From Sphaerisporangium sp. (GTDB lineage: Bacteria; Actinomycetota; Actinomycetes; Streptosporangiales; Streptosporangiaceae), in the NCBI GenBank assembly GCA_025964675.1, contig JAOPYI010000186.1:1-33092 (forward strand): a stretch of 33,092 nucleotides of DNA, in the 5' to 3' direction. Positions within the stretch are counted from its first letter, which is position 1. Each line of letters starts with the position of its first letter. A program made the position numbers and the translations under genes. The notes under the pieces were generated by a model that saw nothing but the letters and a program-made list of their open reading frames with translations, was not told where the DNA came from and did no database searches. Below are positions 8,963 to 16,875 of this stretch, in pieces.

Positions 8963-10318
8963 CTAGAAGCTGCGGGAGCCGACCAGCGTACGTTCCCCGG
9001 GCGGCCGTCGCCGGTCCTGACCGCCGCCGGTGGAGCGGGCGAGGCGGCGCCCGAGACGCTGCGCCGGTTTCTCGACGTAGCGGTAGCTCAGCGCGGCGCA
9101 GCCGATCACCGTCGCGAAGAGCACCGCCTCCCACGCCAACCGGGTTACCAGCGGGATCCCCGAAGGGTCCACGGTGAGCCTTCTGACGACCTGAAGGACG
9201 AGAGGGTGCAGAAGGTAGATGGAGTAGCTCGCGAGGCCGAGCCACACGAGGAGAGGGGAGACGGCACGGTTGCGCAGGGCGAGGCCGGCGGCGAAGGTGA
9301 GCCACGCCGCGAGGACGGCGGTGGACCAGCTCCACTTGAACGCCTGCTCCCCGGCCTCCGACATGCCCCATCCGGGCCCGAGCCACACTGCCGCGGCGAC
9401 CGACAGGACGGGTACGAGTCCGATCATCCAGCGCGAACGCGCCCACGCGGCCGGTGACCGCTCCATGCGGTAGATGGCCGTCCCGCCGAACATCGTGGCC
9501 AGGATGATGAGGCTCTGCCAGGCCCCGACCCTGCTGTTGAAGGTGAGCAGCACGAGGGCGAGGACGGCGATGACCGCGGCGCCGTGGAGCCGTACGTCGC
9601 GCTTCGCGCTGAGGACCGCGGCGATCCCGCCCAGCAGCACGACCGCGGCGATCCCCACGACGCCTCCTCCCACGTTGTGGGAGAGCCAGCCCGCCGGTAC
9701 GAGCGTGCCGGCGATGAGCGCGCACACCGCGAACGTCAGAGAGGTCCCGGCACTCGCCCGATGGACGCCGAACACGAACATGGCGGTCACGAGCAGATAG
9801 AACGCCATCTCGTACGAGAGCGTCCAGAAGACGTTGACGACGCTGGGCACCTGGAGCAGGTCCTGGAGCATCGTCATGTGCGCCAGCGTGGACGTCCACG
9901 GCTGCCCGGCGGCCTGTGCGGGGAGAACGGAGTAGACCCCGACGACGCCGAACACGGTGCCGAGCACCGCCGCCAGCGCCCACAGAGGGTAGAGACGGAA
10001 GACACGGGTGATCCAGAAGCCGCGCACGCTACCGCGCCGTTCCAGCGAGACCGGTACGACATAACCGCTGACCAGGAAGAACACAAGCACGCCGTACTGG
10101 CCGAAGTCGAACCACGGGCTGACCGAGTCTCTGATCTCCGGCAGTAGGGGGTCCAGCGAGTGTTCGAAGACGACGATGAGGGCGGCGACCCCCCGTAGGG
10201 CGTCAAGCCAGGACTGCCGGGCACCTTGGGACGACGGTGTCGAGGGTGTCGTCGCTGTCGAGGGGATCGCGAGGGGCATTTGGTCTGCGCTACCCCCGAT
10301 GTCTGCATCCTTAACCAC
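8963..10318 (-). CDS. Acyltransferase family 3 (OafA/YrhL-like) membrane protein
   Basis: Polytopic membrane acyltransferase, about ten hydrophobic segments, that O-acylates extracytoplasmic sugars, exopolysaccharide or lipids. After a Ser/Thr/Pro-rich N-terminus, LDALRGVAALIVVFEHS (from about residue 38) carries the conserved Arg and the catalytic-type His of the family. FLVSGYVV and an RxxRLYPL-like segment (ITRVFRLYPLW) follow, and the protein ends in a basic cytosolic tail. The start is uncertain: GTG at 10318 gives 451 residues, while ATG at 10279 removes 13, and neither has a good ribosome site. The next gene downstream is the LCP ligase, 207 bp away, consistent with a wall-glycopolymer decoration role (inference). 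Confidence 0.87.
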   Translation of the reverse strand: MVKDADIGGSADQMPLAIPSTATTPSTPSSQGARQSWLDALRGVAALIVVFEHSLDPLLPEIRDSVSPWFDFGQYGVLVFFLVSGYVVPVSLERRGSVRGFWITRVFRLYPLWALAAVLGTVFGVVGVYSVLPAQAAGQPWTSTLAHMTMLQDLLQVPSVVNVFWTLSYEMAFYLLVTAMFVFGVHRASAGTSLTFAVCALIAGTLVPAGWLSHNVGGGVVGIAAVVLLGGIAAVLSAKRDVRLHGAAVIAVLALVLLTFNSRVGAWQSLIILATMFGGTAIYRMERSPAAWARSRWMIGLVPVLSVAAAVWLGPGWGMSEAGEQAFKWSWSTAVLAAWLTFAAGLALRNRAVSPLLVWLGLASYSIYLLHPLVLQVVRRLTVDPSGIPLVTRLAWEAVLFATVIGCAALSYRYVEKPAQRLGRRLARSTGGGQDRRRPPGERTLVGSRSF

Positions 10319-10389
10319 CGGGTCAGACTAGTAGCGCATTCTGGATGAAACATGACAATTACCGCATAGGACTCTTTGGGTGCCGGTGA

Positions 10390-11415
10390 TCAGGCCTGGC
10401 TGGGCGTGTCCTGGCGGGCGTGGTGCAGCAGGCCGGTCAGCACGTCCTCAAGGGTGACGACCCCGACCACCGTGCCGCCGTCGTCGGTGATCGCGGCGAG
10501 CTGTGCCCGGCGCTTGCGCATCGTCGCGAGCACGTCGGCCAGCGTGGTCCTGCGGTGCACGTGGGGCAGCGCGCGGGCGGGCAGGGGCGCGTCCGGCGCG
10601 TGGCCGTTGAGCGCGTCGAGCACGTGGAGGTAGCCGCTCAGCAGGCCCGGGCCGTCACCGCGCACGGGGAAGCGGGAGTGCCGGTAACGGCCGGCGTACT
10701 CCTGCAGCTCGGCCGCACGGGTCGTGGCGGGCACGCTGACCACCTCGCCGATCGCCACCATGACCGACTCCACAGGGCGCCCGTGCAGGGCGAGGGTCGC
10801 GATCATGCGATCGTGCTCGTCCTGGTCGAGCAGCCGGTGCCTGCGCGACTCCTGAATGAGAGCGGGCATCTCCTCCGAGGTGTAGACCGAGCGGATCTCC
10901 TCGGTCGGCGGGATCCTCAGCACCCACAGCACCCCCGCCGCGATGGCGTTCACCACGACGAGCAGCGGGCGGGTGGCGCGGGCGACGACGCGCAGAGCGG
11001 GTACGAGCCACAGGGCCGCCTGGTCGGGGCTGGAGAGTGAGAGGTTCTTCGGCACCATTTCGCCGATGATCACGTGTGCGGACACGACGATGAACAGCGC
11101 GAGGGCGAAGGCGGTCGGGTGGACGAGCCCGCCCGGCAGGCCCAGGGACGAGAACAGCGGTTCCAGCGCGTGGGCGATTACCGGCTCGCCGACGGCGCCG
11201 AGCGCCAGCGAGGCGAGGGTCACGCCCAGCTGCGCGGCGGCAAGCATCAGAGGGACGGTGTCCATGGCCGCGAGCACCGCGCGGGCCCGCCGGGAGTCCT
11301 TCGCCAGCGGCTCGATCTGCGTGCGGCGGGCGGAGATCAGTGCGAACTCCGCGCCGACGAAGAACCCGTTGACGGCCAGCAGGAGCACGATGGCCAGGAC
11401 GTCAAGCAGGCTCAT
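10390..11415 (-). CDS. CNNM (DUF21)/CBS-domain membrane protein, short form
   Basis: 341 residues. The N-terminal CNNM/DUF21 transmembrane domain (about 1-185) contains the family-type GFFVGAEFALISARR, then AAAQLGVTLASLALG and the IGEMVPKN turn. A CBS-domain pair follows (about 200-330). The family is linked to Mg2+/Co2+ transport or efflux (CorB/CNNM), although older annotations call these hemolysins. The C-terminal CorC_HlyC domain found in longer paralogues is absent. GGGAG is 6 nt upstream of the ATG. It lies 76 bp downstream of the longer paralogue, so the two are probably one operon; paired CNNM genes are common in actinobacteria and may form heterodimers (inference). Confidence 0.92.
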   Translation of the reverse strand: MSLLDVLAIVLLLAVNGFFVGAEFALISARRTQIEPLAKDSRRARAVLAAMDTVPLMLAAAQLGVTLASLALGAVGEPVIAHALEPLFSSLGLPGGLVHPTAFALALFIVVSAHVIIGEMVPKNLSLSSPDQAALWLVPALRVVARATRPLLVVVNAIAAGVLWVLRIPPTEEIRSVYTSEEMPALIQESRRHRLLDQDEHDRMIATLALHGRPVESVMVAIGEVVSVPATTRAAELQEYAGRYRHSRFPVRGDGPGLLSGYLHVLDALNGHAPDAPLPARALPHVHRRTTLADVLATMRKRRAQLAAITDDGGTVVGVVTLEDVLTGLLHHARQDTPSQA

Positions 11416-11491
11416 CGGCTACTCCCGGCCGTGCGGTCGCCCGGCTTCGAGGTGCCCGGTCGCGGAGACGTCGGCGCGGGGGGTGGGTTGG

Positions 11492-12826
11492 TCACGGGGT
11501 CTCCTCCTCGCCGCCCGGAGCGGTGAGCGTGATCTGCTCGATCCGGTGGCGTCGCATGCCGTCGACCCTGAGAGTCCAGCCGTCGACGACCACGCTGTCC
11601 CCTGGGTCGGGCAGGCGGCCGAGCCGGCTGATCAGCAGTCCGGCGAGGGTCTCGTACGGTCCCTCCGGCATCTGGAAGCCCGTGCGCTCCTCCGCCTCGT
11701 GGGCACGCAGGACCGCGGGCACGGCCACTGACGTGCCGGCGGCGAGGAGCGCGGACTCCGGCTCGGACGAGCCTTCCTCCGGCAGGTCGTACTCGTCGGC
11801 GATGTCCCCGATCAGCTCTTCGGCCAGGTCCTCGACGGTGACGATGCCGGCGAAGCCGCCGTACTCGTCCACGACGACCGCCATCTCCTCCCGCGCCGTG
11901 AACAGGCGTTCCTGGAGGGTCGCGAGGTCGAGTGACTCCGGGACCAGGACGGGGGGACGCCGGATCGTCGCCACCCGGGTGCCCCCGCGGTCGGCCTCGG
12001 GCACGGCGAAGGCGTCGACCACCGAGGCCACGCCGACGATGTCGTCGAGCTCGCCCCCGGAGACCGGGAGCCGCAGGTGGCGCTCGCGCCGGGCGAGGGT
12101 CAGGAACTCCACGACGGTGTCCCCGTCCGTCACGGTCACGCAGTCCATGCGGGGGGTCATCGCCTCGGCGGCGGTCATGTCCCCGAACCGGAGCGCGCGG
12201 CGCAGCATGGCCGCGGTGCCGGTGGGAAGCGTGCCGGCCTCGGCGGAGAGGCTCATCAGCAGGCTCAGCTCGTCGGGGGACCGTGCGGAGGCGAGCTCGT
12301 TCTGGGGCTCGGCCCCGAGCGCGCGCACGATGGCGTTCGCCGTCGCGTTACAGGCTTTGATCAGCGGGGCGAACACCGCCGAGAAGATCCGCTGCGGGGG
12401 TGTGGACAGCCGGGCGACGGCCATCGGGCGGGACAGGGCGGCGTTCTTGGGAACCAGCTCGCCCAGCACCATCTGGCTCACCGTGGCGATGAGCAGGCCG
12501 AGCAGCGCCGCCACGCTCTCGATCGCGGGGTCCGGCAGGCCGGGAATCCCCTCCACGACGGGATGTAGCAGACCCGCGATGGCGGGCTCGGCGAGGACGC
12601 CGAGCAACAGCGATGTGATGGTGATGCCGAGTTGGGCGCCGGAGAGCTGGAACGACAGCCGCCTGATCGCCGCCTGGATGCCCTGGGCCCCTCGATCACC
12701 GGCTGAGGCGAGCCGTCGCACCTCGCTCCGCTCGACGGTCACGAGCGAGAACTCGGCCGCGACGAAGACGCCGTTCGCGATGACCAGGGCCAGCGCGCCC
12801 AGTAGAAAGAGCAGATCGAGGATCAA
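11492..12826 (-). CDS. CNNM/CBS/CorC_HlyC-domain membrane protein, long form
   Basis: 444 residues in the order DUF21/CNNM transmembrane domain (about 1-195, with [38 protein letters not shown] and LGELVPKN), two CBS motifs (about 210-335, including [21 protein letters not shown]) and a C-terminal CorC_HlyC domain (about 355-435). The CBS pair binds adenine nucleotides in characterised relatives, and the family acts in Mg2+/Co2+ homeostasis at the inner membrane. The TTG start at 12826 is supported by GGAGGG 7 nt upstream. It is the promoter-proximal gene of the pair with the short paralogue. The leader region contains a DnaA-box-like TTATCCACG at 12885-12893. Confidence 0.92.
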   Translation of the reverse strand: MILDLLFLLGALALVIANGVFVAAEFSLVTVERSEVRRLASAGDRGAQGIQAAIRRLSFQLSGAQLGITITSLLLGVLAEPAIAGLLHPVVEGIPGLPDPAIESVAALLGLLIATVSQMVLGELVPKNAALSRPMAVARLSTPPQRIFSAVFAPLIKACNATANAIVRALGAEPQNELASARSPDELSLLMSLSAEAGTLPTGTAAMLRRALRFGDMTAAEAMTPRMDCVTVTDGDTVVEFLTLARRERHLRLPVSGGELDDIVGVASVVDAFAVPEADRGGTRVATIRRPPVLVPESLDLATLQERLFTAREEMAVVVDEYGGFAGIVTVEDLAEELIGDIADEYDLPEEGSSEPESALLAAGTSVAVPAVLRAHEAEERTGFQMPEGPYETLAGLLISRLGRLPDPGDSVVVDGWTLRVDGMRRHRIEQITLTAPGGEEETP

Positions 12827-12998
12827 GGTGTCGCCCTCCAGCAGGCCCGCTATATCAGTAGATCAGACCGTGCGACAGGTTCAGTTATCCACGGGAACCG
12901 TATCGGGATGGTCCATCCCTGGTGGGTGCCGCTCCAGGCGTATAAGGCCGGTCTCGAACCCGGAGGCCGCCTGGCCCGTACGCCGGCTCGAAAGCGAA

Positions 12999-13046
12999 CG
13001 CTCGCCCGCGCGTGATCCGTCTGGATCTCAAAAGCGCGGGCGAGCG
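12999..13046 (-). terminator. Nested GC-rich hairpin, probable terminator after the PPOX gene
   Basis: A perfect 13-bp stem (12999-13011 with 13034-13046) encloses a 22-nt loop that itself contains GATCC-GTCT-GGATC, so a second small stem can stack inside. It lies about 60 nt beyond the PPOX stop codon in the minus direction and would isolate the CNNM operon from it. Confidence 0.7.
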
Positions 13047-13105
13047 CGGGCCTCGCCGGGTAGACCGCCGTAGCCGGAAGAATCGGTGGTGCGGCCAGGC
13101 CGGGG

Positions 13106-13498
13106 TCAGGCGTTGTGGATCACCTGGTCGGGGGTGATTCGAACGGTGATGCGCTGCTCCTCCGGCTGGCGGAAGGGGTACTCGTCGGCGCCGAGGTACT
13201 TCTTCGCCAGGCCGTCGATGACGTCGTCGGCGCCTTCCAGCTCGAACCGGGCCTTGCCCGAGACGCTCACCAGGCGAAAAGCGTTCTCGGGGTCGAGCAC
13301 GCTGACCGACACCCGCGGGTCCTCACGCAGGTAGCGCTCCTTGGCCCGCCCGACCGCGGTGTTGAAGACCACCTCGTCACCGTCGAGGTCGACCCAGACG
13401 ACCGTGCTGTGCAGGGATCCGTCGGGCCGGTGCGCCGTCACCCACGCGTGCACGGGCTGGCGGAGCAGGGCTTTGGCGTCGTCGTTCAGCTTGCTCAT
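13106..13498 (-). CDS. PPOX-class (pyridoxamine-phosphate-oxidase-fold) F420-dependent-type protein
   Basis: 130-residue split-barrel flavin/deazaflavin-binding protein. The pattern WVTAHRPDGSLHSTVVWVDLDGD, then an FNTAVGRAKERYLREDPRVSVSV core, then LVSVSGKARFE, matches the short actinobacterial PPOX proteins annotated as F420-dependent. Characterised members bind F420, FMN or haem-degradation products, so cofactor and substrate are inferred only at class level. It is complete, with GGAG 6 nt before the ATG at 13498. It is divergent from the VOC protein across the 331-bp gap that holds a perfect palindrome and a parS-like site, and is followed by a nested terminator hairpin. Confidence 0.86.
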   Translation of the reverse strand: MSKLNDDAKALLRQPVHAWVTAHRPDGSLHSTVVWVDLDGDEVVFNTAVGRAKERYLREDPRVSVSVLDPENAFRLVSVSGKARFELEGADDVIDGLAKKYLGADEYPFRQPEEQRITVRITPDQVIHNA

Positions 13499-13618
13499 CT
13501 ATGACTCCAGGAGTTGTCGGCTGGGTGTCTCGCAACTCCCGAACAAGACAGGACGCCGAGCCATTCCGGGACAGGTGAAGATCGGCCGCGGTTCCCATGG
13601 ACGTCGGAATCGCTCCAC

Positions 13619-13635
13619 GTGTTCTCGGAGAACAC
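13619..13635. promoter_or_regulatory. Perfect 8-1-8 palindrome, candidate operator
   Basis: GTGTTCTC-G-GAGAACAC is fully symmetric around 13627. It lies 121 bp before the PPOX start and 195 bp before the VOC start, a place where a dimeric regulator could control either gene. It does not match the LexA, CIRCE or Zur consensus that I know. Confidence 0.5.
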
Positions 13636-13652
13636 CCGATGGGGGGGACCGA

Positions 13653-13668
13653 TGTGTCACGTGAAACA
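13653..13668. promoter_or_regulatory. parS-like 16-mer (15 of 16 to consensus)
   Basis: TGTGTCACGTGAAACA differs from the bacterial ParB-binding consensus TGTTTCACGTGAAACA only at position 4. It is intergenic. Whether ParB binds is not known, and no parAB, dnaA or gyrB genes lie in the window. Confidence 0.45.
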
Positions 13669-13829
13669 TTCCAGAATCGGACGTTGTCATGTGGTGGGAC
13701 AGGCGGGCGGAAGGACGAGGCGAACGCCGCTCGGGCCCGACGAGTTCGACGGCCGTCGACAAGGATCGAACGGAGAGGGAAAGAAAAGAGGGTGACGGCT
13801 CAGGCATCGAACGGCTCAAGGAGGCACTG

Positions 13830-14282
13830 GTGCTCGGCAAGAAGCTCACCGAGGCACGCTGGACGCACATCGCGCTGCCTAGTTGCGACCTCGACAAAGC
13901 CATCGAGTTCTACACGACCATGACCCCGCTTGTGGTGGTCTCGACCCATGAGGACAAGGACGGGCGCAACGCCTGGCTCTCCAATGACAAGCAGGCGGAG
14001 ACGCCGTTCGTGCTGGTCCTCGTGGAGTTCGCCAAGGACAAGGGCAGGCGGCAGCCGCAGCTCTCACCCTTCGCCCACCTCGGCATGGAGGTGCCGGACC
14101 GCGAGGACGTCGACGAGATCGCCCGCCGCGCGCGGGAGCTGGACTGCCTCCACTGGGAGCCGATGGAGCTGCCGCCTCCGGTCGGCTACATCTGCGCGCT
14201 CAAGGACCCGGACGGCAACGTCGTCGAGATCTCTCACAACCAGAAGGTCTTCGAGGAGGTCCGCACGCTTTGGGGAGAGTGA
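13830..14282 (+). CDS. VOC-superfamily protein (glyoxalase/dioxygenase fold)
   Basis: 150-residue vicinal-oxygen-chelate protein with two beta-alpha-beta-beta-beta modules. The first begins WTHIALPSCDLDKAIEFYTTM (11-31), the second FAHLGMEVPDREDVDEI (81-97), and it ends in the PDGNVVEISHN strand. His13, His83 and Glu133 sit where VOC metal ligands normally lie, so a mononuclear metal site is plausible. The reaction (glyoxalase, ring-cleaving dioxygenase, antibiotic binding) cannot be assigned. The GTG at 13830 is chosen because a perfect AAGGAGG sits 5 nt before it. The frame stays open to 13689, but that extension is low-complexity and lacks a ribosome site. It ends at the bidirectional terminator shared with csbD. 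Confidence 0.87.
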   Translation: MLGKKLTEARWTHIALPSCDLDKAIEFYTTMTPLVVVSTHEDKDGRNAWLSNDKQAETPFVLVLVEFAKDKGRRQPQLSPFAHLGMEVPDREDVDEIARRARELDCLHWEPMELPPPVGYICALKDPDGNVVEISHNQKVFEEVRTLWGE

Positions 14283-14289
14283 CGCACGA

Positions 14290-14325
14290 CGCGTACCCAC
14301 CCCTGTCCACCCGGGTGGGTACGCG
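14290..14325. terminator. Bidirectional terminator between VOC and CsbD genes
   Basis: A perfect 13-bp stem (14290-14302 with 14313-14325) with a 10-nt loop begins 8 nt after the VOC stop. A second hairpin, CCGCCG-CGA-CGGCGG (14346-14360), competes with an alternative CGACGG/CCGTCG pairing (14352-14373) and would act first on transcripts from csbD. Confidence 0.8.
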
Positions 14326-14404
14326 CCTCACTTATCTCCCGGTCGCCGCCGCGACGGCGGGGTTTCACCGTCGGCTTTGACGAGCCGGGTCTTCCAGCGT
14401 GGCG

Positions 14405-14599
14405 TCAGTGTTTGAAGGCGTCCTTGACGTTCTTGGCGGCGTCCTTCACTCTCTCCCCGGCCTGCTTGACGTTGCCCTTGGTCTCGTCGGCCTCGCCTTC
14501 GGCCTTGAGCTCGTCATCGCCCGTGACGTCTCCTACGCCCTTCTTGACCTTGCCCTTGAGCTCTTCCGCCTTGTTCGAGATCTTGTCCTCAGCGCCCAT
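14405..14599 (-). CDS. CsbD-family stress protein
   Basis: A 64-residue highly charged, helical, Cys-free protein beginning MGAEDKISNKAEELKGKVKK and continuing GVGDVTGDDELKAEGEADETKGNVKQ, the standard CsbD (YjbJ-like) signature. In Bacillus the founding member belongs to the SigB general-stress regulon, and the family is often induced by osmotic, cold or stationary-phase stress; the molecular role is not settled. A G-rich tract (GGGGGG) ends about 7 nt before the ATG. A perfect GGACC-N5-GGTCC dyad (14673-14687) lies 74 bp upstream and could be an operator. Its gap is shared divergently with the CopD-CtaG gene. Confidence 0.93.
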   Translation of the reverse strand: MGAEDKISNKAEELKGKVKKGVGDVTGDDELKAEGEADETKGNVKQAGERVKDAAKNVKDAFKH

Positions 14600-14672
14600 G
14601 ATCTGGCCCCCCTAGCTGTGATTCTGTCCCGTACTGCCCCCTGTCCGGTGAGGAGGGGGGTAAACGCGATCT

Positions 14673-14687
14673 GGACCTTTGCGGTCC
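14673..14687. promoter_or_regulatory. GGACC-N5-GGTCC dyad upstream of csbD
   Basis: Perfect 5-bp arms around TTTGC in the 280-bp gap between the divergent csbD and copD-ctaG genes. Read from the csbD strand it starts GGGACC, recalling the GGG...GTCCC dyads near 19.9 and 29.2 kb, though the spacing differs. Confidence 0.35.
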
Positions 14688-14839
14688 CTCAAGTCCTCCC
14701 ATGATCTGTCAAAAGCCCAGGTGGGAAAGGGGGTGTAGCACGCAGGCGGTAAGCCCGTCTGGTCGCAGGACGCGACTCCGGTACCGAAAGACACTCGCCG
14801 CCCCACGTGAATACGGAGATACTCGATCACAGGCGCACG

Positions 14840-14852
14840 ACTGTCACACAGT
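14840..14852. promoter_or_regulatory. ACTGT-CAC-ACAGT palindrome in the CopD-CtaG leader
   Basis: A perfect 5-3-5 inverted repeat 27 bp before the ATG at 14880, embedded in a longer imperfect dyad between CGCAC at 14834-14838 and GTGCG at 14851-14855. It is a candidate operator or leader hairpin. It does not match the CsoR (ACCC...GGGT) or CueR operators I know. Confidence 0.4.
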
Positions 14853-14879
14853 GCGTTCCTGAAACGAGGAAGCAGACGC

Positions 14880-16856
14880 ATGACCTTTCCCCGGCGGCGC
14901 TCGGCCGTGATCGTGCTCATCGTCGTCGCGGCGTTCGCGGTGCTCGTTCTCGCGATGTGGTTCGGCGGTGGCTGGCCGAGAGCCGAGATCTCCGGCCTGC
15001 CCTCGCCTGGCATGCTCACGACCCTCGGCCTTCCCGTCGTCCGGGTCGTCCACGACGTCTGCGCGGTCGCGACGGTGGGAATCCTGCTCGCCGCCGTGGC
15101 GCTGGCCGGCGACGCGGGGTCGCGGCGGGAGATCACCCGTGCCGCCGGGCCATGGGCGCTCGCATGGGCGGCCAGCGCCGCGCTCACGCAGATCCTGACC
15201 CTCTCCGACCTACTGGGGCTGCCCGTCGGGGAGGCGCTGGGGTCGGGCTTCCTGCCCACCTTCAGCATCGAGGTCCCCCAAGGTCAGGCGTTCCTGCTTG
15301 TGACGCTGCTCGCCGTGGTCATCGCGGTGGCGACCACGCTGCCGGTCAGGACATGGGGCCGGGTCCTGCTGCTCGCTCTGGCGATCTTCGCAGTCCTGCC
15401 GCCCGCGTACGTCGGCCACTCGGCGTCGGCCGCGGATCACAACATCGCCGTCTCCAGCCTGATGCTGCACATCGCCGGGGTGACACTCTGGGTGGGCGGC
15501 TTGTTCGGGCTGGTCACCCAACTGCGCCGGTCGCAGGGACTGGCTCAGGCGGTGCGGCGCTTCAGCGCTCTGGCGCTCTGCTGCTTCGTCGCCGTCGGCG
15601 TCTCGGGCATGGTCAACGCCTGGATCCGGCTCGGCTCGCCGTCACAGGTCTGGCAGTCACGCTATGGCCTGCTCGTCCTCGGCAAGCTGGTCGCACTCGT
15701 GGCGCTCGGATGGTTCGGCTGGCGGCATCGCCGCACCACGATCGCCGCCCTGGAGACCACCACGACCGTTGAGATCGATGCGACCGCGCCGGAAAGCACC
15801 ACGACGGTTGAGACCGATGCGGTCGCCGGGACCCTGCCCGGGTCACCACCTGCTCTAGCGACGGCGGGCACCCCGGCAGGGTCCCGGTCGTTCCTTCGGC
15901 TCGCGACAGGGGAGATCGGGGTGATGGCCTGCGCGATCGGGCTGGCGGTCGCGCTCTCGCGTACCCCGCCACCTCAGGAGGGGGCGCCACACGCCCAGCA
16001 CGAGCTGCTCGGCTACTCCCTGCCTCCTTTCACGCCTTGGCGGCTTCTCACCGAGGTGCGGCTCGACCCCATCGTGATCCTCGCTGTGGTGGGCCTCGGG
16101 GTCGCGTACCTCGTCGGTGTTCGGCGCCTCGCCGGGGGTGGCGAGAGCTGGCCGCTGGGTCGTACGGTCGCCGCGCTGGCGGGTCTGCTCGTCCTGCTGT
16201 ACGCCGCGGCGGGAGGCGTGTCCGCGTACGCACCGGCGATGTTCTCCATGCACGCGCTGCAGTACGCCATGCTCGGCACTTTCGGCCCCGCCTTGCTCGC
16301 CCTCGGGGCCCCGCTGGCGCCGTTCCAGGAAGCCACGCCGCTCGTCAGGCGAGCCGCGAACACCCCTGTGGCGGTGAAGTTGACCCACCCTCTGGTCGCG
16401 CTGGCCCTCTACGCCGTGCCCTACCTGCTGCTATACGTCACCGGTCTGTTCGAGCCCGCCCAGTCGAGCCTCGCCGTGCGGCTCGTCACCGAGATCGTCG
16501 TGGTGGTGACGGGCACGTGGTTCTTCTGCGTCGCGCTGGGCCTTGACCCGCTGCCGAGGGCCATCAGCCCGGTGGTCCGCACCCGCATGCTGATGGGCGC
16601 GCTGGCCGTACAGGCGTGGGTGACGCTGGTGTTCCTCGCGGGCCCGATCCAGGGGCAGGGCTGGTACGACGTGCTCGCCATCACATGGGTCCCAGACCGC
16701 GTGGCGGACCAGCAGGCCGGTGCCGCTCTAGGTGTCGGCCTGGCCGTCGTCACCATCGTGGCCCTGCTGGTGATCATGTTGGTCTGGCGGCGCGGCGCCC
16801 GGCGTCGCCTCCTGTCCCGCGACGCTTCCGCACAGGCGACCGCGGCGCGGCCATGA
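14880..16856 (+). CDS. CopD-CtaG fusion: copper resistance D domain plus cytochrome c oxidase assembly factor
   Basis: 658-residue polytopic membrane protein joining two families. Residues about 1-285 are CopD-like, with eight or so hydrophobic segments, HSASAADHNIAVSSLMLHIAG, a TLWVGGLFGL helix and further His residues suited to copper. A Thr/Glu-rich linker (about 290-345) contains a 13-residue tandem repeat. Residues about 375-640 match Caa3-type CtaG, with MFSMHALQYAMLGTFGPALLALGAP and a run of helices. The fusion is a known actinobacterial arrangement thought to couple copper uptake with insertion into the CuA/CuB sites of cytochrome oxidase. GAGGAAG sits 7 nt before the ATG. DedA and APC genes follow directly, 19 bp and then a 4-bp overlap, suggesting one transcript. 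Confidence 0.92.
   Translation: MTFPRRRSAVIVLIVVAAFAVLVLAMWFGGGWPRAEISGLPSPGMLTTLGLPVVRVVHDVCAVATVGILLAAVALAGDAGSRREITRAAGPWALAWAASAALTQILTLSDLLGLPVGEALGSGFLPTFSIEVPQGQAFLLVTLLAVVIAVATTLPVRTWGRVLLLALAIFAVLPPAYVGHSASAADHNIAVSSLMLHIAGVTLWVGGLFGLVTQLRRSQGLAQAVRRFSALALCCFVAVGVSGMVNAWIRLGSPSQVWQSRYGLLVLGKLVALVALGWFGWRHRRTTIAALETTTTVEIDATAPESTTTVETDAVAGTLPGSPPALATAGTPAGSRSFLRLATGEIGVMACAIGLAVALSRTPPPQEGAPHAQHELLGYSLPPFTPWRLLTEVRLDPIVILAVVGLGVAYLVGVRRLAGGGESWPLGRTVAALAGLLVLLYAAAGGVSAYAPAMFSMHALQYAMLGTFGPALLALGAPLAPFQEATPLVRRAANTPVAVKLTHPLVALALYAVPYLLLYVTGLFEPAQSSLAVRLVTEIVVVVTGTWFFCVALGLDPLPRAISPVVRTRMLMGALAVQAWVTLVFLAGPIQGQGWYDVLAITWVPDRVADQQAGAALGVGLAVVTIVALLVIMLVWRRGARRRLLSRDASAQATAARP
15759..15826 (+). 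repeat. Tandem repeat in the CopD-CtaG linker
   Basis: Two copies (15759-15787 and 15798-15826, period 39 bp) share 25 of 29 bases and encode TTTVEIDA and TTTVETDA. It lies in the hydrophilic linker between the two membrane domains, so copy number could vary without breaking either domain. Confidence 0.75.
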
Positions 16857-16875
16857 CGACACGTAAAGTGACCAC

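Larger units (their letters stand above)
13499..13829. other. 331-bp divergent intergenic region rich in dyads
   Basis: No convincing gene lies here. Reading frames extending into it from the VOC gene are arginine-rich and lack a ribosome site at their starts. It holds the 8-1-8 palindrome at 13619-13635, a seven-G run followed by GGGAC-N4-GTGTC (13645-13658), and the parS-like 16-mer at 13653-13668, all within 50 bp. The rest is purine-rich sequence leading to the strong AAGGAGG at 13818-13824. Confidence 0.6.

Noticed and set aside
12885-12893. TTATCCACG, 8 of 9 to a DnaA box, about 0.8 kb from the parS-like site
   Set aside because: A single box without a cluster, an AT-rich unwinding element or dnaA/dnaN/gyrB genes does not support a replication origin.
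12940-12965. CTCGAAC loop flanked by short GC stems, resembling a tRNA T-arm
   Set aside because: No acceptor, D or anticodon arms can be built around it.
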